Assembly (NCBI RefSeq): GCF_003325475.1
Contig: NZ_CP029495.1
Location: 4,712,001 to 4,776,000, forward strand
DNA length: 64,000 nucleotides
From: Chromobacterium phragmitis
Lineage (GTDB): Bacteria > Pseudomonadota > Gammaproteobacteria > Burkholderiales > Chromobacteriaceae
Direction of reading: 5' to 3'
This document shows, one piece after another, positions 45,865 through 55,143 of this stretch. The notes below the pieces were generated by a model, which saw only the letters and a program-made list of their open reading frames with translations, was not told the DNA's origin and ran no database searches. The translations under genes were made by a program, and so were the position numbers. The first letter of the stretch is position 1. Each line of letters starts with the position of its first letter.

Positions 45865-47121
45865 TCAGCGGCGCATCGAGTCGAAGAAGGCCTGGTTCGA
45901 CTTGGTGGCCTTGATCTTGTCCTGCAGGAATTCCATCGCTTCCAGATCGTCCATCGGGTACAAGAGCTTGCGCAGCACCCAGATGCGTTGCAGCTGATCC
46001 TGCGGAATCAGCAACTCTTCGCGGCGCGTGCCGGAACGGTTGATGTTCATCGCCGGGAAGATGCGCTTTTCGGCCATCTTGCGATCCAGATGGATTTCGC
46101 AGTTGCCGGTGCCCTTGAATTCTTCGTAGATCACGTCATCCATGCGGCTGCCGGTATCGATCAGCGCGGTGGCGATGATGGTCAGGCTGCCGCCCTCTTC
46201 CACATTGCGCGCGGCGCCGAAGAAGCGCTTCGGCCGTTGCAGCGCGTTGGCGTCCACGCCGCCGGTCAGCACCTTGCCGGAAGCCGGCACCACGGTGTTG
46301 TAGGCGCGGGCCAGGCGGGTCACGGAGTCCAGCAGGATGACCACGTCCTTCTTGTGTTCAACCAGGCGCTTGGCCTTCTCGATCACCATTTCCGCCACTT
46401 GCACGTGGCGGGTGGCCGGTTCGTCAAAGGTGGACGACACCACTTCGCCGCGCACCGAGCGTTGCATTTCCGTCACTTCTTCCGGACGCTCGTCGATCAG
46501 CAGCACTATCAGCACCGCATCCGGATGGTTGGCGGTGATGGCGTGCGCGATGTGCTGCAGCATCACCGTTTTACCGGACTTCGGCGGCGCCACCAGCAGC
46601 GCGCGCTGACCGCGACCGATGGGGGCGATCAGGTCGATGATGCGGCCGGTGATGTTTTCTTCGGCGCGGATGTCGCGCTCCAGCTTGAACTGCTCGGTCG
46701 GGAACAGCGGCGTCAGGTTCTCGAACAGGATCTTGTGCTTCGAATTCTCCGGCGCCTCGCCATTGACCTTGTCCACCTTCACCAGCGCGAAATAGCGCTC
46801 GCCATCCTTAGGCGTGCGGATTTCACCCTCAATGGAATCGCCGGTATGCAGATTGAAGCGGCGGATTTGCGACGGACTGACGTAGATGTCGTCAGGACCG
46901 GCCAGATAGGAGGTATCCGGGCTGCGCAGAAAACCAAAACCGTCCGGCAACACTTCCAGCGTACCCTCGCCGAAAATGCTCTCGCCCTTTTTAGCCTGGT
47001 TTTTCAAAAGCGCAAAGATCAGATCCTGCTTGCGCAACCGGTTGGCGCCGTCGATCTCGTTGGAAATGGCCATTTCAACGAGTTCGGATACGTGAAGATG
47101 TTTGAGATCAGATAAGTGCAT
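45865..47121 (-). CDS. rho: transcription termination factor Rho
   Basis: This 418-residue RNA helicase has an N-terminal Rho domain (MHLSDLKHLHVSELVEMA), an OSB/cold-shock RNA-binding domain (GTLEVLPDGFGFLRSPDTSY, 53-72), Walker A VAPPKSGKT (177-185) and the DSVTRLARAYN Q-loop/R-loop region. Length and sequence are typical. It lies downstream of trxA in the same direction. Confidence 0.97.
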   Translation of the reverse strand: MHLSDLKHLHVSELVEMAISNEIDGANRLRKQDLIFALLKNQAKKGESIFGEGTLEVLPDGFGFLRSPDTSYLAGPDDIYVSPSQIRRFNLHTGDSIEGEIRTPKDGERYFALVKVDKVNGEAPENSKHKILFENLTPLFPTEQFKLERDIRAEENITGRIIDLIAPIGRGQRALLVAPPKSGKTVMLQHIAHAITANHPDAVLIVLLIDERPEEVTEMQRSVRGEVVSSTFDEPATRHVQVAEMVIEKAKRLVEHKKDVVILLDSVTRLARAYNTVVPASGKVLTGGVDANALQRPKRFFGAARNVEEGGSLTIIATALIDTGSRMDDVIYEEFKGTGNCEIHLDRKMAEKRIFPAMNINRSGTRREELLIPQDQLQRIWVLRKLLYPMDDLEAMEFLQDKIKATKSNQAFFDSMRR

Positions 47122-47249
47122 AGCGGTCGTGAGGTCGACTCGGTAGATAGTAAGTGAGGCGGAGCGCCTGTCGGGGGTATGGAAGCGTAAACGAAACGGG
47201 CGGCTTTTATGCCACCCGTCTTGAAGATTGTGCGTGGAGAATAGACGCT

Positions 47250-47576
47250 TTACAGCTGGCTGTCAATGAAGGCGGTCAACTGGCTTTTGGACAGCGCGCC
47301 CACCTTGGTGGCGGCGACTTGGCCGTCCTTGAACAACATCAGAGTCGGAATGCCGCGGATGCCGAATTTAGGCGGAGTCTGCTCGTTCTGGTCGATGTTC
47401 AGCTTGGCGATTTTCAGCTTGCCTTCGTACTCTTTGGCCACTTCATCCAGAATGGGAGCGATCATCTTGCACGGGCCGCACCATTCGGCCCAGTAGTCTA
47501 CCAGCACCGGAAGATCGGCCTTCAGTACGTCGTTTTCAAAAGAATCGTCGCTTACGTGATGGATCAGATCGCTCAT
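47250..47576 (-). CDS. trxA: thioredoxin 1
   Basis: This 108-residue cytoplasmic thiol-disulfide reductase has active site WCGPC (C33, C36) and cis-proline IPTLMLF. It is followed by rho, the common trxA-rho order. Its periplasmic clients via DsbD are encoded at 9-12 kb. It is divergent from fabI across a 204-base gap. Confidence 0.96.
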   Translation of the reverse strand: MSDLIHHVSDDSFENDVLKADLPVLVDYWAEWCGPCKMIAPILDEVAKEYEGKLKIAKLNIDQNEQTPPKFGIRGIPTLMLFKDGQVAATKVGALSKSQLTAFIDSQL

Positions 47577-47780
47577 GGCTTCCTCGTCGAAATTGAAATG
47601 CGTGTGCTTAATCCCGGATGGTAGCAAGCGACGGGGGCCGCGGCAACCCGGAACACGCCGAGCGCCCACCCCTCCGCCGCAAGGGTTATCCTTGCAGGAA
47701 CGGGCAGTTAGCGCGCGGCGCTGCTGCAAATCGTCGGCATTCGGTATAATGTCCGGCTGTTTACATGAGAAGGACACCAA

Positions 47781-48569
47781 ATGGGCTTTCTGCAAGGCAA
47801 GAAAATCCTGATCACCGGCATGATCTCCAACCGCTCCATCGCCTACGGCATCGCGCAAGCCTGTCATCGCCAAGGCGCCGAGCTGGCCTTCACCTACGTG
47901 GTGGACAAGCTGGAGGATCGCGTCCGCGAGATGGCGGCCGACTTCGGCTCCAAGCTGGTCTTCCGCTGCGACGTGCAGAACGACGACGAGATCAACCAGC
48001 TGTTCGTCGACTTGGGCAAGGAATGGGACGGCCTGGACGGCCTGGTGCACTCGATCGGCTTCGCCCCGCGCGAAGCGCTGGAAGGCGACTTCCTGGATTC
48101 TCTGAGCCGCGAAGCGTTCCAGATCGCCCACGACGTGTCGTCCTACAGCTTCCCCGCGCTGGCCAAGGCCGCGCGCCCGATGATGCAGGGCCGCAAGGCC
48201 GCGCTGCTGACTCTGTCCTACCTGGGCGCGGTGCGCGCGATCCCCAACTACAACGTGATGGGTCTGGCCAAGGCCAGCCTGGAGGCATCGGTGCGCTTCA
48301 TGGCCGCCAGCCTGGGCAAGGAAGGCATCCGCGTCAACGGCATTTCCGCCGGCCCGATCAAGACCCTCGCCGCCTCCGGCATCTCCGGCTTCTCCAAGTT
48401 GCTGAACATGGCGTCCAGCCAGGCTTGCCTGCGCCGCAATGTGACCACAGAAGAAGTGGGCAACGCCGCCGCCTTCATGCTGTCCGACCTGTCCTCCGGC
48501 ATCACAGGCGAAATCACTTACGTTGACGCTGGCTACAGCGTCAACGCGCTGAACGTGCCGGAAGAGTAA
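47781..48569 (+). CDS. fabI: enoyl-[acyl-carrier-protein] reductase (NADH)
   Basis: This 262-residue SDR enzyme carries out the last step of fatty-acid elongation. It has the N-terminal cofactor motif ITGMISNRSIAYGIA, catalytic Tyr/Lys at Y157 and K164 (YNVMGLAK) with Y147 in SYLGA, and AGPIKTLAASGI. A TATAAT -10 element lies at 47745-47750, and AGAAGGA precedes ATG 47781. A strong terminator ends this last core gene before the island. Confidence 0.96.
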   Translation: MGFLQGKKILITGMISNRSIAYGIAQACHRQGAELAFTYVVDKLEDRVREMAADFGSKLVFRCDVQNDDEINQLFVDLGKEWDGLDGLVHSIGFAPREALEGDFLDSLSREAFQIAHDVSSYSFPALAKAARPMMQGRKAALLTLSYLGAVRAIPNYNVMGLAKASLEASVRFMAASLGKEGIRVNGISAGPIKTLAASGISGFSKLLNMASSQACLRRNVTTEEVGNAAAFMLSDLSSGITGEITYVDAGYSVNALNVPEE

Positions 48570-48591
48570 ACGCGCGCGTCCCACGTTTGAA

Positions 48592-48623
48592 AAACGCAAA
48601 TGCGCGACTGCGCATTTGCGTTT
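48592..48623 (+). terminator. Rho-independent terminator after fabI
   Basis: Fourteen-base perfect arms AAACGCAAATGCGC / GCGCATTTGCGTTT with a GACT loop lie 22 bases after the fabI stop. The A-rich flank on the other side makes it bidirectional, serving the convergent island gene as well. Confidence 0.9.
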
Positions 48624-48644
48624 CCACTCTCGCCCCCCTCCCTG

Positions 48645-49022
48645 CTAGCCGGGAAACCACCAATTGTCCCTGTAAGCATCGGCAATTCGCGACCGTTCCA
48701 GGCTGCCAGTCTGCATTTGTCTCGCAATCAGCGCGAACCGCAATGCCAGCAACACGCCGGTGCCCGACATCATCAACAAGTTGTAAGCCATCAGCGCAGG
48801 CAAGTCATAAACAATAGCCAAGCCCGCCAAAACAGGACCGACAAAGCTGCAGTACCATAGAATTCTCGACGTCCTCGCGGCCGTCTTGCGGATTTCGGCA
48901 TGATTTCCCGGGCGAGCCCAAACTTCACCCTCCGCCCTTTTAGGCTTGGCCGCATCCTTTATCGTCGCCAGCGCCCGAAATGGGGCCGTCAGCGGCGCCA
49001 ACATGAAACGAAAGAATCTCAT
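48645..49022 (-). CDS. IcmV/TraX-like small membrane protein (putative)
   Basis: This 125-residue protein has an amphipathic N-terminus (MRFFRFMLAPLTAPFRAL), a soluble basic stretch, two membrane helices (about residues 53-73 and 76-96) and a charged tail with RFALIARQMQTGSLERS and DNWWF. That layout matches the T4BSS component IcmV (TraX in IncI plasmids), but the resemblance is in architecture rather than clear identity. ATG 49022 has GGGTGA at five bases; a GTG at 49031 is possible. It is convergent with fabI across the shared terminator. Confidence 0.6.
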   Translation of the reverse strand: MRFFRFMLAPLTAPFRALATIKDAAKPKRAEGEVWARPGNHAEIRKTAARTSRILWYCSFVGPVLAGLAIVYDLPALMAYNLLMMSGTGVLLALRFALIARQMQTGSLERSRIADAYRDNWWFPG

Positions 49023-49218
49023 CAATATCACCCATCACGTTAAAAAATCGCCCGCCGCAGCACCAGCAGACGCGCGCGCACCCATGCGCGCTATCGAATG
49101 CCCACTCTTGATGGCAGAAAAGGAGCCGCTTCCATCGCATAGGCCGCCACCCCCGCCAATCATATGAAGCATGGCGAGTAGGATCGGGGTCGATGCACAC
49201 CTAAATTAAATTATATAG

Positions 49219-49234
49219 TATGATTGCAATCATA
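49219..49234. promoter_or_regulatory. perfect 16-bp palindrome, operator candidate
   Basis: TATGATTGCAATCATA is its own reverse complement. It sits in an AT-rich stretch about 90 bases before the rightward unknown gene at 49325 and about 200 bases before the leftward membrane protein gene, a position suiting a dimeric repressor of one or both. Confidence 0.5.
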
Positions 49235-49281
49235 AAGAACTTTTTCAAAAATAACTTTTCAGTCAGCGATAGCGAAACCCA

Positions 49282-49299
49282 AGCATTGCGCGCAATGCT
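49282..49299. repeat. perfect 18-bp palindrome in the leader of the 49325 gene
   Basis: AGCATTGCGCGCAATGCT is a perfect palindrome 26 bases before the start codon. A second pairing, AGTCAGC (49261-49267) with GCTGACT (49297-49303), overlaps it, so the leader RNA has two mutually exclusive folds. Confidence 0.5.
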
Positions 49300-49324
49300 G
49301 ACTCTCAATTGAGAAGGAGCCATG

Positions 49325-49846
49325 ATGAAAGCGACATCCAGCTCGGAAAACAGCCAAAACCCGGCTCAGAAAATCGAGCCCCTTCCCGACGCCGACAGCA
49401 ATGGCCATGCCGCCATGCGCCAAGCAAACGACAAGAAGGGGATCAAGCAAGCCGCGACGGAATTGGCCGCGGGCGCGGTAGCCGGACTGGTCGCCAAAGA
49501 CTCCATCAGCAAGCCTCTGCTGCAAAAATTCGTGGTCAAGGGTATGGAGGCCATGGAAAAAGGCAACGAGCTCGGTTTTTCAACCCTGGATAAAGCGTCC
49601 CCTTTCTCCTCAGTAAAAGACTCGCTCCTGAGCAAGGCGAGCGAATCGCTCTCCTCGCAAAGCGGGAAAGCATTCGAGCGCCTTGCCGAAGAGACGCTCA
49701 GTCTGGACGATCGGGACAGTTTCCTGAAGCAAGCCAAGGCGGCAGCCAAGGATCTTTCCATGCGCCACTCGGTCGAATCCGTCATGGAACCAGACCTGAA
49801 ACCCGGCGCGCGCCCCAGAAACCCGCATCCGGACCATTCATTTTGA
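49325..49846 (+). CDS. hypothetical island protein
   Basis: This 173-residue protein is rich in Lys, Ala and Ser, with a short glycine/alanine segment (ATELAAGAVAGLVAKDSI, about 43-60) that could be amphipathic or weakly membrane-active, then a predicted helical, charged remainder (SVKDSLLSKASESLSS; LKQAKAAAKDLSM). No family is recognised. Of two adjacent ATGs, 49325 has AAGGAG at five bases. The structured leader upstream suggests post-transcriptional control. A secreted substrate or structural helper are both possible. Confidence 0.65.
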   Translation: MKATSSSENSQNPAQKIEPLPDADSNGHAAMRQANDKKGIKQAATELAAGAVAGLVAKDSISKPLLQKFVVKGMEAMEKGNELGFSTLDKASPFSSVKDSLLSKASESLSSQSGKAFERLAEETLSLDDRDSFLKQAKAAAKDLSMRHSVESVMEPDLKPGARPRNPHPDHSF

Positions 49847-49960
49847 ACGCGGAAAAAGCCCGAGGCCCATCCTCTTCAACACCGACAAGCCCCCAAGCCG
49901 GCCCCCGCCGCCTGTGATACCCATCGAAAATGGCGCAAGCACCACAAAGCGAGATCGCGC

Positions 49961-50344
49961 ATGCCTGATCCTGAACGAATCCTGATGTTTCAGAGGGTCA
50001 ACCACACCCTGCTCTGCTCATCGCATGACGCAAATATCGAGTTGCTTTCCGTCCGGGAGCTATCGAATCAGGCAACGATCCACATAGAAATACTTAATGA
50101 CAAAGGCGTTTTTCATGGCGCGGTAGCAACCCAGCTCGCCTTTGAGCAATTAGACATCAATTTCCTGCTTACCCACGGCACCGCCGAAGATGTGGGACAC
50201 ATGCTGGATATCTGCCAACGCATGGCGCGCGACATCCTCCTCCCCCACCCCGCCAGCTTACCCCGCCCCACGACATGGACTCGCCACCTGCCCTCGATAA
50301 CGGAACTGCTGGCATCCAAATGGGTTTTGAAGCCTGACGCCTGA
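49961..50344 (+). CDS. hypothetical island protein
   Basis: This 127-residue soluble protein (MPDPERILMFQRVNHTLLCSS) is predicted mixed alpha/beta, with no signal peptide or membrane helix. No family is recognised. It follows the 49325 gene in the same direction with a 114-base gap and is convergent with the coupling-protein gene. A short GAG lies eight bases upstream of ATG 49961. Confidence 0.6.
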   Translation: MPDPERILMFQRVNHTLLCSSHDANIELLSVRELSNQATIHIEILNDKGVFHGAVATQLAFEQLDINFLLTHGTAEDVGHMLDICQRMARDILLPHPASLPRPTTWTRHLPSITELLASKWVLKPDA

Positions 50345-50484
50345 TGACGCACAGGGCTTCCGCCAAACAATAGACGCCCGGAAGCTTGCAAGCCCCCCCC
50401 CAGCGCGGCTCTGTCTTGCTCATTGCTCAGCGCCTGATGAAAAGCCCCTGGCGCGCCCGGCCAGGCACGTCTTCCAGCCGCCGG

Positions 50485-53049
50485 TCACCGCTGTCCGCCC
50501 GCCACCTCCTCCAACAAGCAGTCCAGGAAATCGCCGCGCCTCTCGTCACGAAGCAGCTGTCCCGCCGCCTTGTCCATGCCATCGATTTCCATTAAGGCAC
50601 TCTCCTCATCGCGCGGCAGCATCGACGCGATCACGCGGGCCACTCGCTCCAGCCTGCCCAACAATGCCTGCTCATCCGTTTCCTGCCAAACAGGCTCGCC
50701 CTCCTCGCGCAAAGATGCCTCCTCCGCCCCTCCGCCAAGAAACGCGGCTGGCGAGAACCCTGTCAGAGGCAAGCCGCCGCCATCATGCGGCTCAGGCATC
50801 GCCGCCGGCGCCTCATCCAAGTCATCGGCACCGAGGGCGATCGTCTTTTCTTGCCACGCCTGATCCAGAAGACTCTCGACAAACCCGGACAACTCGCCCG
50901 ATGCCAGCCTTTGCAGCGACGACTCTTCGCACGGCAGCCTCCGATCCGCCCCCGGCGCAGCCATCATGACGTCCGCCACCGCCCGCGCGACCGCCGCTAC
51001 CCGCTCCATCAGCGCCCTCTCGGCCCTCTGCGACTCGCGTCCGCCAAGCCCTCCCCCATCCGTTCGCATGCCTGCCGCGACGACGCTCTCCAGGGCCTCC
51101 AGGCTACCCGGCACCTCAGCCGTTTCCGCAGCGTCAAACAGCAAGTCCACGTCCGCAAACCCTCTGCGCTTCAACTTGATGGTTCTCTCTCCGGACGGGC
51201 TCCTCTGCGGCACGCCTACAACTTCGCGCATGATGCGCGAGGCGCCCGCCATCTTGGCCAGATCGGTTCCCAAAGGGAAAAAGGTATTGTGCTTGGCCTC
51301 CTTCGCCACCTCCCCATCAAGCTGCACATAAAATGTATTCATCTTGATGAGGTGGTTGCGGCTCATGAACCAAGCCTGCCCCTCAGCCATATCCACCAGA
51401 TCCAGATAGCTCAGCCGTTTCTCCTCCCTGTATTGGGCATCGCCGGTATCCACCATCTTGCCGGAGCCCTCGGACATGCGCTTGCCGCCGGCCCACGCAT
51501 ACACCCCTTCGCCAGCTCGCTTGATGGCGATATCCGCAGTCTCCTGATCTTCGGTTTTCAGGAATATTTTCATCCCCGTGTTAGCCAGAATCCGGGAAGC
51601 CTCAATCTCCGAACCCTTTTTAAAGGATGGATAGTCCTGCCCAGCGAAAATCACGCTCACGCCCAAAGAGCGCGCCTGGGCCGCGACATCGCCAAACCCC
51701 TCGACCGCGTAGCTGCCATACTCATCCATGATGGCGAGCAAGGCCGTATCCGAATTGGTAGGGCGGGAATCCACGATATCCCGCTTGCTGCCGGTCAGTT
51801 GCCCCTTCAATGAAACCGACAAGGCATTCTTGATTCCAGCCACGGTCAACCGCCCCAGGTTGGCAAGGGACGACGGAGCCTTCTCCAGAGCAGGCAACAT
51901 CACATACAGAATGCGGCGGTTGAAAACCACATCCTGGAAATCGACATCCCCCCACTCCACATTGCAGATATGCCCGTAGGTGCCGGACAACAACCCCAGC
52001 AACTCGGTGAATTGCATGGTGAGAAAACCATGCTGCTTGGCCGCCTGCTCCCAGTACTGGGCATAAGCGGATGCATCTCCTTCCTTGACCGCTATCGCGT
52101 CCCGATAGCCCGGCAGCTCATCCAGATAGCCTGTCAACTGTTCCCGAGCATAAGCGGGAATGGTTTCATCCGCCTCCAGTTGCCCAATCTTGTCCAGCTT
52201 CATGTAATCGCGCAGCACCTGCACCGAAAGATTCAGCCTCCCCGCGTCGCGCAACGCCACCAAGCCGCGCATCAAAGAGCGGATCATGGCTTCCGCCCGG
52301 CCCCGCCACATGCCGTCCCCCCCGCTCTCCGGCCGCATCAAGCCGGCCACAAGCTCCGTCAGCGTGTCTGCGGAGCCGTGGGTGAACGGGTTGAAAGTGT
52401 TGGAGTGTATCTGCCCCAACAAATCCATCTTTCCCCTTCCCTCCTCGGCGCTTTCATCCAGCAGAGCCAGCTTCTCGAACCCGGTGGAGGAAATGAAATT
52501 AAGCACCAGCAGATCATCCTCGCGGCCATACATCTTGGCCATGGTGACGATGTCGAACCACGTCTTGGGATCCGACTTCCCATCCACCATGATCACGCCG
52601 GAGCCATGGCCTATCGCCTGGCAGATCAGTCCCTCCAGCGCGACGGTCTTACCGCCGCCAGTCGTGCCGAAAAGGGCGGTATGAACACGCATGGCGTCAT
52701 CGGTAATCCAGATTTCTTCCCGCGTGTCCATGGCGTTGCCCATGCACCACACCCCCTTGCCGCCCTTGTCCGGCGGCCCTTCCATCCTCGTCCATGCAAG
52801 TTTCTTGTCTCCACCGGCCACCGGTTTCCAGAATGGTCCCTTGGGGTGATCCACCACCCGACTTCTTGCAAGCGCGACCAACACCGCTGTTCCGATGACG
52901 GTAAACAAGGGGAAAATCGGACAGATCAGGTATCCCACCCCCACCGCCGACAGAAAACCTGGCTCATTGCGCCGGATCCAGCCCAACACCTTATGCGAGA
53001 ATGGAACCACATCGCGCACCACCTGATTTCTGCGCATTGGCATTGACAT
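50485..53049 (-). CDS. type IVB secretion coupling ATPase, DotL/IcmO-TrbC family
   Basis: This 854-residue membrane ATPase delivers DNA or protein to a type IV secretion channel. Two adjacent membrane helices lie at about residues 32-62. Walker A FGTTGGGKT is at 127-135, and Walker B with the family block LLAIMDEYGSYAVEGFGDVAAQARSLGVS is at about 437-465, followed by IFAGQDYPSFKKGS. DYPSFKKG, the YGREDDLLVLNF segment and the long acidic C-terminal tail are characteristic of DotL/TrbC rather than VirD4. ATG 53049 has GGAGG at six bases. The tail (residues about 680-854), which in DotL binds adaptors, is rich in Glu and Ala. Confidence 0.88.
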   Translation of the reverse strand: MSMPMRRNQVVRDVVPFSHKVLGWIRRNEPGFLSAVGVGYLICPIFPLFTVIGTAVLVALARSRVVDHPKGPFWKPVAGGDKKLAWTRMEGPPDKGGKGVWCMGNAMDTREEIWITDDAMRVHTALFGTTGGGKTVALEGLICQAIGHGSGVIMVDGKSDPKTWFDIVTMAKMYGREDDLLVLNFISSTGFEKLALLDESAEEGRGKMDLLGQIHSNTFNPFTHGSADTLTELVAGLMRPESGGDGMWRGRAEAMIRSLMRGLVALRDAGRLNLSVQVLRDYMKLDKIGQLEADETIPAYAREQLTGYLDELPGYRDAIAVKEGDASAYAQYWEQAAKQHGFLTMQFTELLGLLSGTYGHICNVEWGDVDFQDVVFNRRILYVMLPALEKAPSSLANLGRLTVAGIKNALSVSLKGQLTGSKRDIVDSRPTNSDTALLAIMDEYGSYAVEGFGDVAAQARSLGVSVIFAGQDYPSFKKGSEIEASRILANTGMKIFLKTEDQETADIAIKRAGEGVYAWAGGKRMSEGSGKMVDTGDAQYREEKRLSYLDLVDMAEGQAWFMSRNHLIKMNTFYVQLDGEVAKEAKHNTFFPLGTDLAKMAGASRIMREVVGVPQRSPSGERTIKLKRRGFADVDLLFDAAETAEVPGSLEALESVVAAGMRTDGGGLGGRESQRAERALMERVAAVARAVADVMMAAPGADRRLPCEESSLQRLASGELSGFVESLLDQAWQEKTIALGADDLDEAPAAMPEPHDGGGLPLTGFSPAAFLGGGAEEASLREEGEPVWQETDEQALLGRLERVARVIASMLPRDEESALMEIDGMDKAAGQLLRDERRGDFLDCLLEEVAGGQR

Positions 53050-53102
53050 CAACCACCTCCTAAAACCTGTTCACCGCTCCGGCAATCATTCTTCGTCGCC
53101 AC

Positions 53103-53528
53103 TCATCGCGAGGCCGCGGATGATGCATCCTTCGCCACCTCGCGGGCCGGCTCTTGCGCTCTGCGCAGGGCTTCCCGCATGGCGGAGACAAGGCGCGGAT
53201 CCGCCCGATCCAAAATGCGGTCGAATGCCTCCGCCTTGCCGCGTTCGACCTGGCTGAGCCTGGCCTGCCGGGCAAGGGCTTCCATTCGGGCCTCCTGCGC
53301 ATACCACGCTCCAAGGCCGACCGATATCGACAGCATCAGCGCCACAATGGCCACGCACATGCCGAACTGGGGCAAGAATCTCTGGACCGATAGATGGCTG
53401 GTCGACAGTTGCTTTTGATGCGCCTCGGCCATATTGAGCAATCTGGCCAATCCATCCTCCACACCCATGAAGCGCTCATCGATCAAACCGACGAGTTCAC
53501 GCTCCAGCCTATCCACTTCATCCCTCAC
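53103..53528 (-). CDS. coiled-coil single-pass membrane protein
   Basis: This 141-residue protein has an N-terminal coiled coil (EVDRLERELVGLIDERF), one membrane helix (about 55-77, CVAIVALMLSISVGLGAWYA) and a charged helical C-terminus. It lies 53 bases upstream of the coupling ATPase in the same transcript and may partner it, but it does not resemble DotM or TrbB. GTG 53528 is preferred because GGAGG stands five bases before it; the ATG at 53540 lacks such a site. A very AT-rich promoter region (53541-53600) precedes it. Confidence 0.65.
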   Translation of the reverse strand: MRDEVDRLERELVGLIDERFMGVEDGLARLLNMAEAHQKQLSTSHLSVQRFLPQFGMCVAIVALMLSISVGLGAWYAQEARMEALARQARLSQVERGKAEAFDRILDRADPRLVSAMREALRRAQEPAREVAKDASSAASR

Positions 53529-53641
53529 TTGCGCCTCCATAAATTATATTAAAGATATTATTATAATAAATAATTATTAATTAAATAAGAAACGCTCGCC
53601 AAGAAGACATGCGTTTCCCCACCCCATTCCCTTCCGTTGTC

Positions 53642-54412
53642 TCAGCTGGCCGAACCCGCATCGTCCTTCAGCTTGACGCCTTTGCGCCGCGGCGGCGGCG
53701 ATGGAATCAAGGCCGCATTCAAAGCGGCGATATCCATGAACTCATGCAGCATGTCGAGACTTCGCGGAGTCAAATCCTGCTTCACCGCCACATTCTTTGC
53801 CTCCAGCTCGATCGTCTCGCGAATCATCAGCAGGACGTCTTCTTTATCCTCCAGCCCCGGATCCCGGGCAATATCCTCCAGCCGCCCCAGCAGCCGCTGC
53901 AAAATCATCGCCGCGCTATCTCGCTCCTGCTCGGCCTGCTTCTCGTAAGACTTGAGCAAATCATCCATTTCGCGGGCGATGATCTGCACCTGTGGCTCAG
54001 GCCTGACCTGTTTTCTTTCCCAATGTGAGACTGCCACCTTCCTGCGCCCGAACAACTGGGCAAAGGAATCCTGATTGATCTGGAGGCGCAAGCGCAAGGT
54101 GGGCATATCAACCTGTCCGAACGGGAAGCGTTCCGGATGGGCGGCGTACCAGCGGACCAAGTTGGCTATCGCCCCGTCAACCGGGGTATCCGCGCACTTT
54201 TTGACGATGGTTGACCAGCGGCCATGCGTCTGGATGCCCAGCGCAGCCAGAGCCTGCGCCACCGTTGCGCCGAAATAATCCTTGAATGCATCCAAATCCT
54301 TGCCAAGGATAGGCCTATCCTCAGGAAAACTCAGCACAGCCGGACGCCCGCCGGCGGAGACGCTTCCGCTCTCAGCCAGCTCAGGCGGAAGAAGAGATGC
54401 TTGTTGTGTCAT
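53642..54412 (-). CDS. helix-turn-helix transcriptional regulator
   Basis: This 256-residue protein has a central Xre-like HTH (about residues 104-145, LQINQDSFAQLFGRRKVAVSHWERKQVRPEP) flanked by an unrecognised N-terminal domain (DLDAFKDYFGATVAQALAALGI) and a helical C-terminus with many charged residues. It probably regulates the island; candidate targets are the nearby AT-rich promoters and palindromes. ATG 54412 follows a GGGG element; the longer open frame upstream is not protein-like. Confidence 0.75.
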   Translation of the reverse strand: MTQQASLLPPELAESGSVSAGGRPAVLSFPEDRPILGKDLDAFKDYFGATVAQALAALGIQTHGRWSTIVKKCADTPVDGAIANLVRWYAAHPERFPFGQVDMPTLRLRLQINQDSFAQLFGRRKVAVSHWERKQVRPEPQVQIIAREMDDLLKSYEKQAEQERDSAAMILQRLLGRLEDIARDPGLEDKEDVLLMIRETIELEAKNVAVKQDLTPRSLDMLHEFMDIAALNAALIPSPPPRRKGVKLKDDAGSAS

Positions 54413-54577
54413 TTCAACCCCAATACATATTTTGCGTAAAACGGATTTCGCGAATGGCCGAAGTATACCCCAGGGGCCGCGCCCACACCGCAGCCAGCGA
54501 CGCGCCCGCCAAGCGGCCCATGCATCGCACGTTCCTCTCCGCATCGGCACACTCGCTCCGCCGCCGAGCAAGAACGA

Positions 54578-55075
54578 TCACCCCCATCCCGGGTATTCAC
54601 GCTTCAACTTCGCCCAGAGCTTCATGACATGGGCCGCATACGCCCGCGCCCGCTCCCGATTGGGACTGTGATACGAACCGATGCCACCCTCCCAGCTCCC
54701 CTTGCGCCTGACCTCGTTCCCCAATAGCCAAGCCGCGACATGGACATTCACGCAGGGATCATACAGACGCGCCCTGTCTATGCCATAAGGCGCCAGCTTA
54801 GGCAGCCAGAAATCATTTATCTGCCAGAAGCTGATGTCCGATGTGCCATTGCCGTTGCGACCGGTCACGTACGGATTCGAAAACTGCGTCCCCGACTCCT
54901 TCACTTTCACCGCCATCAGCAGCAAGTAGGGCACTTCGAAGCGACGAGAGGCATCCAGGGCGCAGTTGGCCGTCCTCGCGACGTCGAAGTGCTCCGGCGG
55001 GGCCTCCGCCCTGGCCCGAGGCATGCTCAACGCGCTCGTCGTCAACAATAAAAATAAAGCTTTACGCATCGTCAT
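54578..55075 (-). CDS. lytic transglycosylase, VirB1/IagB/TrbN-like
   Basis: This 165-residue periplasmic enzyme locally opens peptidoglycan for assembly of the secretion apparatus. It has a signal peptide at residues 1-23 and an SLT domain with catalytic E60 (VKVKESG) and the conserved SDISFWQIND and HVAAWLLGNEV blocks. A cysteine pair (C38 and C107) may form a disulfide. The start may be ATG 55075 or 55069. It belongs with the coupling protein in a type IV system. Confidence 0.85.
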   Translation of the reverse strand: MTMRKALFLLLTTSALSMPRARAEAPPEHFDVARTANCALDASRRFEVPYLLLMAVKVKESGTQFSNPYVTGRNGNGTSDISFWQINDFWLPKLAPYGIDRARLYDPCVNVHVAAWLLGNEVRRKGSWEGGIGSYHSPNRERARAYAAHVMKLWAKLKREYPGWG

Positions 55076-55143
55076 CGTTTGATTTTGGGCCTCTCATCCT
55101 CAAGATAGCCGCGCCGGCCAGGCGCCCTGGCAAAAGCGATTCG

